Position numbers and translations under genes: made by a program
Notes under the pieces: model-generated
The model's database searches: none
Seen by the model: the letters and a program-made list of their open reading frames with translations, nothing else
What the model was told of the DNA's origin: nothing
Source: Streptomyces bikiniensis
GTDB lineage: Bacteria > Actinomycetota > Actinomycetes > Streptomycetales > Streptomycetaceae
DNA: 64,000 nt
Reading direction: 5' to 3'
Assembly (NCBI GenBank): GCA_000716465.1
Contig: JNWL01000007.1
Span: 88,579-152,578, forward strand
In this document: piece by piece, positions 8,107 to 16,384 of the stretch
Position numbering within the stretch: the stretch's first letter is position 1
Layout of the letters: each line of letters opens with the position of its first letter

Positions 8107-9366
8107 TCAGGTGCGCAGCGGAGCGCCGTCCGCCGCCGGGGACTCCTCGGGTGCGGGGAGGTCGCGCAGGGTCCGCAGCCGGGAGAGCACCAGCCACAGG
8201 ACGCCCGCGCTCATGCCGGCGCCGCCGACGAGGAGGGCGCCGCGGACCCCGATCCACTCGCCGAGGGCTCCGCCGGTCAGCGAGCCGAGCGGCAGGATCC
8301 CCCAGACCACGAAGCGGACGCTGGCGTTCATCCGGCCGAGCAGTTCCGGCGGGCACAGTTGCTGCCGGATGCTGACCTGACCGACGTTGTAGACGACGAT
8401 GCCGAAGCTCATGGCGAACCAGGGCACCGCGAACAGCAGGCTCTGCCAGCCGCTCTCGGCGAACGGGATGAGCAGGGCGGTGGGCACGGTCAGCAGGTAC
8501 GAGGTCCACATCGCGCGCACCTGTCCGAACCGGCGGGCGAGGCGGCCGGCGAAGGCGGCGCCGAGCACCCCGCCGACGCCGCTGACCGCCATGAGGACGC
8601 CGACGGTGGTGCCGGAGAGCCCCATCTCGTCGACGAGCAGCAGCATCACCAGGGGCAGGGTCACCGCGTAGAAGAAGTTGTAGGTGGCGGCGGAGCCGGT
8701 GATGGCCCGGAAGACCGGCTCGCGCAGGACGTACCGGAGCCCCTCGCGGATCTCGGCGCCCATCCGGCGCCGCTCCGGGCGCTCCGGCACCGCCTCCGGG
8801 GTGCGGATGCGGGAGAGCAGGAGCGCGGAGACGACGTGGGTGGCGGCCTGTACGGAGACGGTGGCGACGGCGCCGGCGAGCTGGACGAGGCCGCCGCCGA
8901 GGGTGGGCCCGGCCAGCCGGGAGACCGCGTTGGTGCTCTCCAGCCGGGCGTTGCCCTCGACCAGGTGGTCCCGGCCGACGACGACGGGGATGTACGACTG
9001 GTAGGCGATCTCGAAGAACGCGGTGGCCAGGCCGACGAGGAGGGTCACCCCGAGCAGGACGGGGAAGGTGATCGCGTCGAGGAGGAAGCCGACGACGATC
9101 GCCGCCATCAGCAGGGCCCGCAGCAGGTCGCAGGTGATGAGGATCGGGCGGCGCCGGGACCGGTCGACGAGGACGCCCGCGGGCAGGCCCACGAGGAGGA
9201 ACGCCACCGTCTGCGCGGCCTGGAGCAGCCCCATCTGGAACGGGGTCGCGGACAGGGTGCTCGCGGCGAGCAGCGGGATGGCGATCCGGGTCATGTTGGT
9301 GCCGACCATGCTGACCGTCTGCGCGCCCCAGAACAGCCGGAACTCGGGGTTCTTCAGGAGGCTCAT
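8107..9366 (-). CDS. MFS exporter
   Basis: A 419-residue major-facilitator protein with about 12 hydrophobic segments. The N-terminus MSLLKNPEFRLFWGAQTVSM and the loop-2 motif GVLVDRSRRRPIL are typical of the MFS_3/EntS-like enterobactin-exporter branch. The start overlaps the stop of the TldE-like gene as ATGA (9363-9366), so the two are translationally coupled. Its place inside the operon suggests that it exports the product or an intermediate and contributes to self-protection. The substrate is not evident. Confidence 0.85.
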   Translation of the reverse strand: MSLLKNPEFRLFWGAQTVSMVGTNMTRIAIPLLAASTLSATPFQMGLLQAAQTVAFLLVGLPAGVLVDRSRRRPILITCDLLRALLMAAIVVGFLLDAITFPVLLGVTLLVGLATAFFEIAYQSYIPVVVGRDHLVEGNARLESTNAVSRLAGPTLGGGLVQLAGAVATVSVQAATHVVSALLLSRIRTPEAVPERPERRRMGAEIREGLRYVLREPVFRAITGSAATYNFFYAVTLPLVMLLLVDEMGLSGTTVGVLMAVSGVGGVLGAAFAGRLARRFGQVRAMWTSYLLTVPTALLIPFAESGWQSLLFAVPWFAMSFGIVVYNVGQVSIRQQLCPPELLGRMNASVRFVVWGILPLGSLTGGALGEWIGVRGALLVGGAGMSAGVLWLVLSRLRTLRDLPAPEESPAADGAPLRT

Positions 9367-10748
9367 GCGCCGTCCTGGTGGCCGACGGTGAGGCAGCGGG
9401 TCCAGAGGCCGGGGGCGGCGACGAAGGAGTTGTTGCTCCGGTTGACCCGGACGCGGCCGTCGTGCCCGTCGACGGAGCGGAGCAGGTCGAAGACGTTGCC
9501 GGCGAGGGTGATGTTGCCGGCGTTGCGGCGGGTGCCGTCGGGGCCGACGAGGACGGCGTTGGCGCCGATGGAGAAGTCCCCGGTGATGGGGTTGGAGGTG
9601 TGGGCGCCGTTGGCCTGCACCACGTGGAGCACGGTGCGGTCGGGGCGCACCTCGGTGCCGAGGTCGTCGGTGTGGCTCAGCAGCAGGTGGCCGGGGTGGA
9701 CGGTCGGCATCTCCCCGTGGGGGCCCCGGTGCGCGGAGCCGGTGGCGGGCGCGCCCGCCTCGGCGGCCGTGCGGCGGGAGGAGAGGAAGCCGCGCAGGAC
9801 GCCGTCCTCGACGAGCACGGTGGGGCCGGTGGGGGTCCCCTCGCCGTCCCAGGGGGTGGGGAGCGGGGAGCCGGCGGCCGTGGGGTCGTCGAGGAGGGTG
9901 ACGCCGGGGGAGGCGACGCGGGCGCCCACGCGGTCCTTCAGGGGTGAGCGGCCTTCGAGGACGGAGTCGAGGAGGAACGCGGGGGCGACGAGCGTGAGCA
10001 GCCGGGAGACCACCCGGCCGTCGACGAGCAGGTCGTCGTGGTCCGGGGCGGCGGCCGGGCGGGAGGCCAGGATCCGGGCGAGGGCGACGAGTTCGGGGAG
10101 GTCGGTGCGCTCGGCGCCGTCGAGGACCTCCTCCACGGTGCGGCCGAAGAGCTGGTGGCCGATGTAGCCGGTGCCCTCGCCGCGGGCGGTGATCCGGGCG
10201 AAGAGCTGCGCGACGCCGGTGTCGTACGAGGCGGGGGCGGAGCCCGCGCGGTGGAGCCGGACCCGGGTGCGGTCGGCGCGGGCGCGCAGCTCGATCTCCA
10301 GGTCCCCGGTCCCCTCGGCGAGCGCGCGCAGCCGCGCGGTGGCGTCGTCCCCGATCCGGGGCAGGGGGGCCGCGGCGGGGGTGTGGGGGGCGCGGTCCGC
10401 GTCGGGCGCGGGGGCCGGGGCGGCCGGGGGCGGGGTTCCGGTGGCGAGGACGCGTCCGACGGCGAGGGCGGTGGTGACGAGCTCGGGGTCGGCGGCCCCC
10501 GGGGCGTTGCGGACGGCGTAGCCCTCGGTGCCGTCGGCCCACACGGTCAGCGCGGTGGCCCCGGAGGAGACCTCGCTGCGGCGCTCGACCGCCCCGGCCC
10601 GGCAGACGAGTTCCTCGGTCTCGTGCCAGGCGGTCCAGACCTCGGCGTCGGCGCCGTGCCGCGCCGCCTCGGCGAGGAGGGCGTCGCTCGCGCCGGACCC
10701 GGTGTCGGCGCCGGTGAAGTCCTCGGGCGCGCGGGAGGTGGTGGTCAT
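9363..10748 (-). CDS. TldE/PmbA-like protease subunit
   Basis: A 461-residue protein of the TldD/TldE (PmbA) family. It lacks a HExxxH motif, as expected for the non-catalytic TldE partner. Family marks are the FLSSRRTAAEAG segment, HPGHLLLSHTDDL, NGAHTSNPITGDFSIGANAV and NAGNITLAGNVFDLLRSV near the C-terminus. TldE forms a heterodimer with TldD in Escherichia coli, where the pair completes microcin B17 and degrades unfolded peptides. The ATG at 10748 overlaps the end of the TldD-like gene at 10745, so the two are co-translated. In this cluster they probably trim a peptide or an added amino acid from an intermediate. Confidence 0.85.
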   Translation of the reverse strand: MTTTSRAPEDFTGADTGSGASDALLAEAARHGADAEVWTAWHETEELVCRAGAVERRSEVSSGATALTVWADGTEGYAVRNAPGAADPELVTTALAVGRVLATGTPPPAAPAPAPDADRAPHTPAAAPLPRIGDDATARLRALAEGTGDLEIELRARADRTRVRLHRAGSAPASYDTGVAQLFARITARGEGTGYIGHQLFGRTVEEVLDGAERTDLPELVALARILASRPAAAPDHDDLLVDGRVVSRLLTLVAPAFLLDSVLEGRSPLKDRVGARVASPGVTLLDDPTAAGSPLPTPWDGEGTPTGPTVLVEDGVLRGFLSSRRTAAEAGAPATGSAHRGPHGEMPTVHPGHLLLSHTDDLGTEVRPDRTVLHVVQANGAHTSNPITGDFSIGANAVLVGPDGTRRNAGNITLAGNVFDLLRSVDGHDGRVRVNRSNNSFVAAPGLWTRCLTVGHQDGA

Positions 10749-12094
10749 CGGCCCGTACCCCCCACGAGCAGGGAACCGACCCGGAGGGTCGGGCCGACGA
10801 CGCCGACCGTCACCCACTGGCCGAACTTGCCGCACTTGGCCGCGCCCACCGTGCTGTCGTCGGCGACGGCGTCGATGTCCCTCAGCACCTGTGTTCCCGT
10901 TCCCGTGATGGTCGTCTCCTCGATGGGGTCGGTGACCCGCCCGTCCACGATCAGGTGGCCGTTGGTCACTCGGAAGGTGAACTCGCCGGTGGACTCGATG
11001 ACTTCGCCGCCGCCGACGTGTTCGGCGTAGATGCCGTACTCGGTGGAGGCGATGATCTCGTCGACGGTGGAGGTGCCGGCGGCGAGGCGGGTGTTGGTCA
11101 TGCGCGGCTGGGGCGGCTGGAGGGCCGTGGTGCAGCGGCCGTTGCCGCTGCTCTCCAGACCGAGCCGGGCCGCGGACTCCTGGTCGGTGAGCCAGCCGGT
11201 GAGGACGCCGTTCTCGATCAGGGTGGTGGGGGTGGCGCGCACCCCCTCGTCGTCGTAGCCGTACGAGCCGACGGCGCCCGGGACGGTGGGATCGTCCGTC
11301 AGGGTCACCAGCGGGGAGGCGATCGTCCGGCCGAGCTGCCCGGCGTAGACGGAGCCGCGCAGCACCTCGTCGCCCTCCAGCGGATGGCAACAGGCCTCGT
11401 GGAGCAGGACCATGCCGCGGCCGCCCGCGACGACCACGGGCAGCCGGCCGACGGGGGCGGGCCGGGCCGCCAGGCCCGTGACGGCGCGGCGGGCGACCTC
11501 GGCCCCGGCGGCGCGCATGTCGATGCCGGAGAGCGGGCCGCTGACGCCGGGGGTGTAGAACCCGGTGGCGACCCGGCCGCCCCTGCGGGCTATGACGCGG
11601 ACGGTGAGGTAGCTGAGCAGCCGGGTCTCGTCGTGCACGAGGCCCTGCGCGTCGACCAGGCAGTGGTCCTGTTCGGCGAGTTCGAAGTCGATGACGACCT
11701 GGGCGACCGCGGGGTCGAAGTCGCGGGCGGCCTGTTCGAGTTCGCGCAGGGCGGTGAGCGCCGCGCCGGGTTCGGTCCAGGCGGGGCGGTGCCCGGCCTG
11801 TCCGTCTCCGTGCGCACCGGCCCCGCCGCCGCCGCCGGCGGCGAGCCGTGCGACGGTCGGGTCGAGGCCCGGGACGGAGCGGTGCAGGAAGGTGTCGCGC
11901 GTGACGTACCGCGCCGCCGTGGCCCGGCCCCACTGCACGCTGATGTCGCTGACGCGGCCCTCGGCGAGCCGGCCGCTGGTGCGGTGCCAGGTCTGTACCT
12001 GGCCGGACGCGGCGAGGTGGCCGCGGGGGCGGTTCCGCTCCAGTTCGGCGGCCAGGTCGTGGCCCACCGCCCTGAGGGAATCACGCGGGTGCAT
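10745..12094 (-). CDS. TldD-like metalloprotease subunit
   Basis: A 449-residue catalytic partner of the adjacent TldE-like protein. The zinc motif HEACCHPLEGD lies at residues 232-242 (H232, E233, H237), matching the HExxxH of TldD, and a late Cys in the AAKCGKFGQ segment corresponds to the conserved metal-site Cys. It also has the NGVLTGWLTD and GNGRCTTALQPPQPRMTN family segments. All catalytic residues therefore appear intact. The ATG at 12094 has GGAG 8 nt upstream. A Gly-rich insert (residues 87-94) lies in the N-terminal half. No RiPP precursor gene is visible nearby, so the substrate may be a small peptide made by the ATP-grasp ligases. Confidence 0.88.
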   Translation of the reverse strand: MHPRDSLRAVGHDLAAELERNRPRGHLAASGQVQTWHRTSGRLAEGRVSDISVQWGRATAARYVTRDTFLHRSVPGLDPTVARLAAGGGGGAGAHGDGQAGHRPAWTEPGAALTALRELEQAARDFDPAVAQVVIDFELAEQDHCLVDAQGLVHDETRLLSYLTVRVIARRGGRVATGFYTPGVSGPLSGIDMRAAGAEVARRAVTGLAARPAPVGRLPVVVAGGRGMVLLHEACCHPLEGDEVLRGSVYAGQLGRTIASPLVTLTDDPTVPGAVGSYGYDDEGVRATPTTLIENGVLTGWLTDQESAARLGLESSGNGRCTTALQPPQPRMTNTRLAAGTSTVDEIIASTEYGIYAEHVGGGEVIESTGEFTFRVTNGHLIVDGRVTDPIEETTITGTGTQVLRDIDAVADDSTVGAAKCGKFGQWVTVGVVGPTLRVGSLLVGGTGR

Positions 12095-12151
12095 CGATGG
12101 TCTCCTTGGCGTGTCGGAGCGTTCGGCGTTCGGGTGCGGCGCGGGGGGCCG

Positions 12152-13123
12152 TCAGGCCTTGGTGGACCACATCCGGAACATGTAGCGGTTGACTCCGTCC
12201 GTCCGGTCCTCGCTCATGTCGATCTCGCGGGGCCGGAAGCGGTCGTAGAACGCCGTACGGGTGTGCAGGAAGCGGTCGTCGGCGGAGACCAGGGTCTGCC
12301 CGCGCTCCAGCCGGACGCGGTACTGCACCGAGGACTGGTCGAGGACGGCGTCGAAGAAGTCGAGCGCGGCGCGCTGTTCGTCGGTGATGGGCTCGCCGAC
12401 CTTGTCGTGGGCGACCTCGATATAGGTGCGGAAGTAGCGGACCAGCGGTTCGCCGTCGGCGGTGTAGCGGATGATCGGCGAGCGGAAGAAGCCGGTCTCG
12501 CCCGACAGCGACATGCCGCGCTTCTCGAACCAGAAGTCCTGCGTGAGGACGGCGAGGACGTCCGGGTGGCGCTCCAGGACCTCGTGGACGGGCTTGGCGT
12601 CGACGAGGATGGACTCGCCGCCGATGTAGGCGGACTGGCCGCAGGAGAGCAGCAGGTAGTCGATGGGGTCGACGTCGTTGACGGCGTCGTTGTGCATGTA
12701 CGAGCCCTGCTTGGTCTGGTGGTAGCGGGCGCCGTCCTCGATGGTCTTGCGGACGCCGCGGTCGTAGACCTCGATCAACCGCCAGCCGTCGGTGTTCTGG
12801 ACCATGGGCCGGCCGAGGGCGGTGCCGAGGACCCAGGCGTACAGCGCCTGCCCGCGGAGGCTGTCCACGCCGGCGACGCGGTCGTACACGATGAAGTGCG
12901 CCGTGTCGTCGATGACGTGGCGGGTCGCGTCGACCTCCGCCGCGAAGAGCGGGACGGCGGCGAGGTCGACCTCGACGGCGTCGACCCGGCCCGTGGGGAA
13001 GCGCCGGTCGAGCTCGGCGACGTACGCGGCCACCTCGCGCTGCGCGGGCTCCGAGAAGGCGTGGAACGTCTCTGCCGGAACCTCCAGGGTGCGGGGGTGA
13101 GTGGGCGCGAGCGTGGTGCTCAT
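12152..13123 (-). CDS. TauD-type Fe(II)/2-oxoglutarate oxygenase
   Basis: A 323-residue member of the TauD/TfdA/clavaminate-synthase family. The iron-binding facial triad is visible as H144-N-D146 (SYMHNDAVND) and a distal His in RFLHTRTAF (H287), with Arg residues after it for 2-oxoglutarate. Members act in phosphonate pathways, for example hydroxylating carbon 1 of aminoethylphosphonate, and also hydroxylate amino acids, so both AEP and Dap are possible substrates. The start is ATG 13123; upstream AGAGGA is 10 nt away. It is the first gene of the leftward arm, behind the divergent promoter region at 13.12-13.39 kb. Confidence 0.87.
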   Translation of the reverse strand: MSTTLAPTHPRTLEVPAETFHAFSEPAQREVAAYVAELDRRFPTGRVDAVEVDLAAVPLFAAEVDATRHVIDDTAHFIVYDRVAGVDSLRGQALYAWVLGTALGRPMVQNTDGWRLIEVYDRGVRKTIEDGARYHQTKQGSYMHNDAVNDVDPIDYLLLSCGQSAYIGGESILVDAKPVHEVLERHPDVLAVLTQDFWFEKRGMSLSGETGFFRSPIIRYTADGEPLVRYFRTYIEVAHDKVGEPITDEQRAALDFFDAVLDQSSVQYRVRLERGQTLVSADDRFLHTRTAFYDRFRPREIDMSEDRTDGVNRYMFRMWSTKA

Positions 13124-13184
13124 TCTCTGCTGTTCCTCTCTGGATTCCCGATGACCCGCGGCGGGTCCGGCAAGCATTGCACCA

Positions 13185-13215
13185 TGTAGGCAAGTCATTG
13201 ACAAGATTGTTGACA
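13185..13215. promoter_or_regulatory. Operator-like site in divergent cluster promoter region
   Basis: Read on the minus strand, 13204-13185 contains TTGTCAATGA followed by CTTGCCTACA, matching the site upstream of the small-peptide promoter (1785-1802) apart from a one-base shift between the two half-motifs. On the plus strand TTGACA occurs twice, at 13198-13203 and 13210-13215, and the second is the candidate -35 box for the rightward operon. The site therefore lies where a regulator could act on both divergent operons. Confidence 0.5.
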
Positions 13216-13239
13216 TCCTCGCCGTCACCGCCCTAACTT
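13210..13239 (+). promoter_or_regulatory. Candidate promoter of the rightward phosphonate operon
   Basis: TTGACA at 13210-13215 and TAACTT at 13234-13239 are separated by 18 nt, a good match to a housekeeping Streptomyces promoter. Transcription would begin near 13246, giving a 5' leader of about 140 nt before the PEP mutase start at 13389. The leader carries two more TTGCCTA-type sequences (13306-13312 and 13328-13336) and a TTCGAT/ATCGAA inverted repeat. Confidence 0.5.
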
Positions 13240-13294
13240 CAACTCGTGTCGCCCGGCCAACACCCCGGCGACCAGAGAGAACACAGGCAGAGAC

Positions 13295-13336
13295 GAGTCA
13301 AGGCGTTGCCTAGACATCGCTCCGGCATTGCCTACA
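13295..13336 (+). promoter_or_regulatory. Two further TTGCCTA sites in the 5' leader
   Basis: GTCAAGGCGTTGCCTAGACA (13297-13316) repeats the bipartite motif of the other two operator-like sites, now on the plus strand. ATTGCCTACA (13327-13336) repeats its second half. Both lie downstream of the predicted transcription start, so they could be repressor sites or could serve the leftward promoter. Confidence 0.4.
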
Positions 13337-13388
13337 ACGGCGTAGAGCGATTCGATCCACCACATCGAACGATTCAGGAGTCTCAGGC

Positions 13389-14249
13389 GTGCAGCGGTCC
13401 ATCTATCCTTCATTTCGCTCTGTGCTGGCCGACAACGAAATTGTTCGTGTGGCGGGCGCCAACCACGCCCTCGGCGGGCTGCTCGCAGAAGAGGCCGGGT
13501 TCCAGGCCGTCTGGTCGTCCAGCCTTGAGGTGTCGGCGTCGCGCGCCCTGCCCGACGCGAGCATCCTGAGCATGACCGAGTACCTCGAAGCGGCCGCCAA
13601 CATCCAGAAGGCGCTGCGGATCCCGGTCGTCGCCGACTGCGACACCGGCTACGGCGGCAACCTCAACGTGGCCCACATGGTCCACGAGTTCGAGGCGGCC
13701 GGCATCACCGCGATCTGCATCGAGGACAAGCTGTTCCCGAAGATGAACAGCTTCGTCGCGGGCGGCCAGACCCTGCTCGGCACCAAGGAGTTCGCCGACA
13801 AGATCCGCATCGCCAAGGCGGCCCAGGCCACCAAGGAGATGTTCGTCATCGCCCGCACCGAGGCCCTCATCAGCGGGCTCGACGTCGACGCGGCCCTCGA
13901 ACGCTGCCGCGCCTACGCCGACGCCGGCGCGGACGCCGTCCTCGTCCACTCCAAGGTGAAGACCCGCGACCAGGTCGTCGGGTTCCTGGAGGGCTGGGAC
14001 TTCCGCTGCCCGGTGGTCATCGTGCCGACGACCTATCCGGACTGGCACATCGACGAGATCAAGCAGGCCGGCGTCTCCGTCGTCATCTACGCCAACCAGG
14101 GGCTGCGCGCCACCGTCAGCGCGCTGCGCGAGACCTACCGCTCCGTCTACGAGAACGGCGACTCCACGGCGGTCGAGGACTCCATCGCCTCCGTCCAGGA
14201 CGTCTTCGCCCTGCAGCGCCTGGAGGCCTGGCAGAAGCTCGACGTCTGA
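13389..14249 (+). CDS. pepM: Phosphoenolpyruvate phosphomutase
   Basis: A 286-residue PEP mutase, which rearranges PEP to phosphonopyruvate and so makes the carbon-phosphorus bond. The diagnostic EDK-x5-NS motif is present exactly (EDKLFPKMNS, residues 112-121) and separates true mutases from isocitrate lyases. The active-site segments VWSSSLEVSAS (41-51) and DCDTGYGG (83-90) are also present. It starts with GTG 13389, with AGGAG 8 nt upstream, and is the first gene of the rightward arm. Mutase equilibrium strongly favours PEP, so a following irreversible step is needed; the decarboxylase genes at 24514-25631 supply it. This gene marks the region as a phosphonate pathway. Confidence 0.96.
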   Translation: MQRSIYPSFRSVLADNEIVRVAGANHALGGLLAEEAGFQAVWSSSLEVSASRALPDASILSMTEYLEAAANIQKALRIPVVADCDTGYGGNLNVAHMVHEFEAAGITAICIEDKLFPKMNSFVAGGQTLLGTKEFADKIRIAKAAQATKEMFVIARTEALISGLDVDAALERCRAYADAGADAVLVHSKVKTRDQVVGFLEGWDFRCPVVIVPTTYPDWHIDEIKQAGVSVVIYANQGLRATVSALRETYRSVYENGDSTAVEDSIASVQDVFALQRLEAWQKLDV

Positions 14250-14298
14250 TCGCCGGGACGGACCGTAGGGGGCGGGACAGAAGAAGCGGAAACGACTC

Positions 14299-15276
14299 TT
14301 GGCCATCATCTCCACAGCGGACGAACTGTTCGACAGCGACGTCTACGTCGACCTCGGACAGACCCTTCGCCTCCCGCTGCACCTCAAGTGCGAAGGCTTC
14401 AACTTCGCCGGCTCCGTCAAGCTCAGGGCCGCCACCTCCATGATCGCGTCGGCCGAACGGCTCGGCCTGATCGACGAGCACGCCACCATCGTCGAGTCGT
14501 CCTCCGGAAACCTCGGAGTGGCGCTCAGCGTGGTGGCGGCCGCCCGCTCCCTGCGGTTCGTCTGTGTCACCGATCCCAAGTGCAACCCCTCGACCGTCAA
14601 GCTCATGCGGGCCCTCGGCAGCGAGGTCGTGGTCGCCGACCGGCCCGACGCGGACGGCAGTTACCTGTCCGCCCGCAAGGCGCTCGTCCGCGAGCTGTGC
14701 GCCCGCAACTCCGGTTACGTGTGGCTCAACCAGTACGAGAACCCCGCCAACTGGCTGGCCCACTACGAGAACACCGCGCCCCTGATCGCCAAGCAGTTCC
14801 CCGGCCTCGACGTGCTGTTCATCGGCACCGGCACCGGGGGCACCCTCACCGGCTGTGCCCGCTGGTTCCGGGACAACCGCCCCGGCGTGCGGATCATCGC
14901 GGTGGACACCGTGGGGTCCGTCAACTTCGGCATGGCCCCCGGCCCCCGGCACCTGCCGGGGCTCGGCGCCAGCGAGCCGATGCCGCTGGTGGCCGAGGCC
15001 CGGCCGGACGAGATCGTCCGGGTGCACGAGCGCGACACCGTGCGGATGTGCCGTCGCCTCGCCCGCCACGGATTCCTCATGGGCGGCTCCACCGGGACCG
15101 TCGTCAGCGGTGCCGCCCGCTGGCTGGAGCAGCACGCCACCGGCTCGCCCGCCCTCACCTCGGTGGCCATCTCCGCCGACATGGGCGACCGCTACATCGA
15201 AACGGTCTACGACGACGCCTGGGTGCGGAGCACCTACGGCGACCTCGACAAGGAACAGGAAGAGAGCAATGGCTGA
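14299..15276 (+). CDS. SbnA-like PLP synthase for Dap biosynthesis
   Basis: A 325-residue fold-type-II PLP enzyme of the cysteine-synthase family. Lys41 (FAGSVKLRAA) is the expected Schiff-base lysine, SSSGN (67-71) holds the cofactor ring and GTGTGGTLTG (176-185) the phosphate. Directly followed by an ornithine-cyclodeaminase-family dehydrogenase, it forms the pair that in staphyloferrin B biosynthesis (SbnA/SbnB) makes 2,3-diaminopropionate: SbnA joins O-phosphoserine and glutamate into N-(2-amino-2-carboxyethyl)-glutamate. The start is TTG 14299. The stop overlaps the next start by 8 nt. A plain cysteine synthase is the alternative, but the pairing argues against it. Confidence 0.85.
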   Translation: MAIISTADELFDSDVYVDLGQTLRLPLHLKCEGFNFAGSVKLRAATSMIASAERLGLIDEHATIVESSSGNLGVALSVVAAARSLRFVCVTDPKCNPSTVKLMRALGSEVVVADRPDADGSYLSARKALVRELCARNSGYVWLNQYENPANWLAHYENTAPLIAKQFPGLDVLFIGTGTGGTLTGCARWFRDNRPGVRIIAVDTVGSVNFGMAPGPRHLPGLGASEPMPLVAEARPDEIVRVHERDTVRMCRRLARHGFLMGGSTGTVVSGAARWLEQHATGSPALTSVAISADMGDRYIETVYDDAWVRSTYGDLDKEQEESNG

Positions 15277-16384
15277 GCAGCAGGGCGGCCCCCCGCAGTT
15301 CTCCGTCGTCCCCGGCGCGGCGGTGCACCGCGGCCTCGAAGGGCGCAGGGCGGAGATCATCGACCTGGTGGAGGCCGCCTACCGCCGCCACGGCGAAGGC
15401 GGGACCGTCAACCCGCCCTCGTACTTCCTGCGCTTCCCCGACCGGCCCACCGCCCGGATCATCGCCCTGCCGGCCTCGGTCGGCGGCACGGGCGGCGCGG
15501 ACGGCACGGGCGACGCCGACCGCACGGGCGACGCGGACGGCACGGCCCTGACGGCCGGTGTGGACGGGATCAAGTGGATCTCCAGCTTCCCCACCAACCT
15601 GGAGCGGGGCATCCCGCGCGCCTCCGCCGTCCTGCTGCTCAACGACCCGGCCACCGGCTACCCCTACGCCTGCCTGGAGGGGTCCATCATCAGCGCCGTG
15701 CGCACCGCCGCGTCGGCCGCCGCCGCGGCCCGGCGGATCGCCGCCCAGCGCGGCTCCACGCCCCGCCGCGTCGGCTTCTTCGGCACCGGTCTCATCGCCC
15801 GGTTCGTCCAGGACTACCTGGCCGAACTCGACTGGGACGTCGACGAGTACCACGTCTTCGACCTGAGCGACGACTACGCCGCCTCGTTCGCCCGGCAGGT
15901 CCTGGAGCCCACCGGCCGGCCGGTCCGCGTCCACTCCTCCGCCGAGGACCTCGTCCGCGCCTGCGACCTGATCGTCTTCGCCACCACCGCGGCCACCCCG
16001 CACGTGAACGACCCGGACTGGTTCTCCCACAACCCGCTGGTCCTGCACGTCTCGCTGCGCGACCTGGGCACCGACGTGATCCTGGACAGCGTCAACATCG
16101 TCGACGACGTCGAGCACGTGCTGAAGGCCGACACCTCGGTGCACCTGGCCGAACAGCGCACGGGCGGGCGGGACTTCCTGGACGGCACGCTGTACGACGT
16201 GCTCACCGGCAAGGTCACCGTCCCCGCCGACCGGCCCGTGGTGTTCTCCCCCTTCGGGCTCGGCATCCTCGACCTGGCCGTCGGCGCCCACGTCCACCGC
16301 ACGGCCGTCGCGGCCGGAGAGGCCGTCCCCATCGGCGGCTTCTTCCACGAGCTGGACCGCCACCAGAGCGCGGGGGCGTCATGA
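15269..16384 (+). CDS. SbnB-like dehydrogenase releasing Dap
   Basis: A 371-residue member of the ornithine cyclodeaminase/mu-crystallin family. The substrate-binding half contains GIKWISSFPTNLERGIPRAS and the NAD-binding Rossmann motif is RVGFFGTGLIARF near residue 170. SbnB oxidatively hydrolyses N-(2-amino-2-carboxyethyl)-glutamate to Dap and 2-oxoglutarate, using NAD. The ATG at 15269 lies inside the end of the SbnA-like gene. Oddity: residues about 73-94 are a low-complexity insert built of Gly, Thr, Asp and Ala, encoded by near-perfect 18-bp tandem repeats (15488-15547); it lies in the N-terminal domain and is probably a surface loop. Confidence 0.85.
   Translation: MAEQQGGPPQFSVVPGAAVHRGLEGRRAEIIDLVEAAYRRHGEGGTVNPPSYFLRFPDRPTARIIALPASVGGTGGADGTGDADRTGDADGTALTAGVDGIKWISSFPTNLERGIPRASAVLLLNDPATGYPYACLEGSIISAVRTAASAAAAARRIAAQRGSTPRRVGFFGTGLIARFVQDYLAELDWDVDEYHVFDLSDDYAASFARQVLEPTGRPVRVHSSAEDLVRACDLIVFATTAATPHVNDPDWFSHNPLVLHVSLRDLGTDVILDSVNIVDDVEHVLKADTSVHLAEQRTGGRDFLDGTLYDVLTGKVTVPADRPVVFSPFGLGILDLAVGAHVHRTAVAAGEAVPIGGFFHELDRHQSAGAS

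Noticed and set aside
1751..8380. A 2209-codon open frame on the plus strand across the leftward operon
   Set aside because: It is antisense to seven well-supported genes, its translation is Arg/Gly/Pro-rich with no domain, and long antisense frames are normal in very high-GC DNA.
9363..13123. A hidden RiPP precursor gene for TldD/E in the leftward arm
   Set aside because: I read the intergenic gaps in this stretch; they are at most 57 bp and contain no short ORF with a ribosome-binding site. The only convincing small ORF is the peptide at 1563-1715, which looks secreted rather than modified.
14299..15276. Plain cysteine synthase for primary metabolism
   Set aside because: It overlaps an SbnB-like dehydrogenase gene and lies inside a biosynthetic operon, so the Dap-forming SbnA role is more likely, though an enzyme assay would decide.
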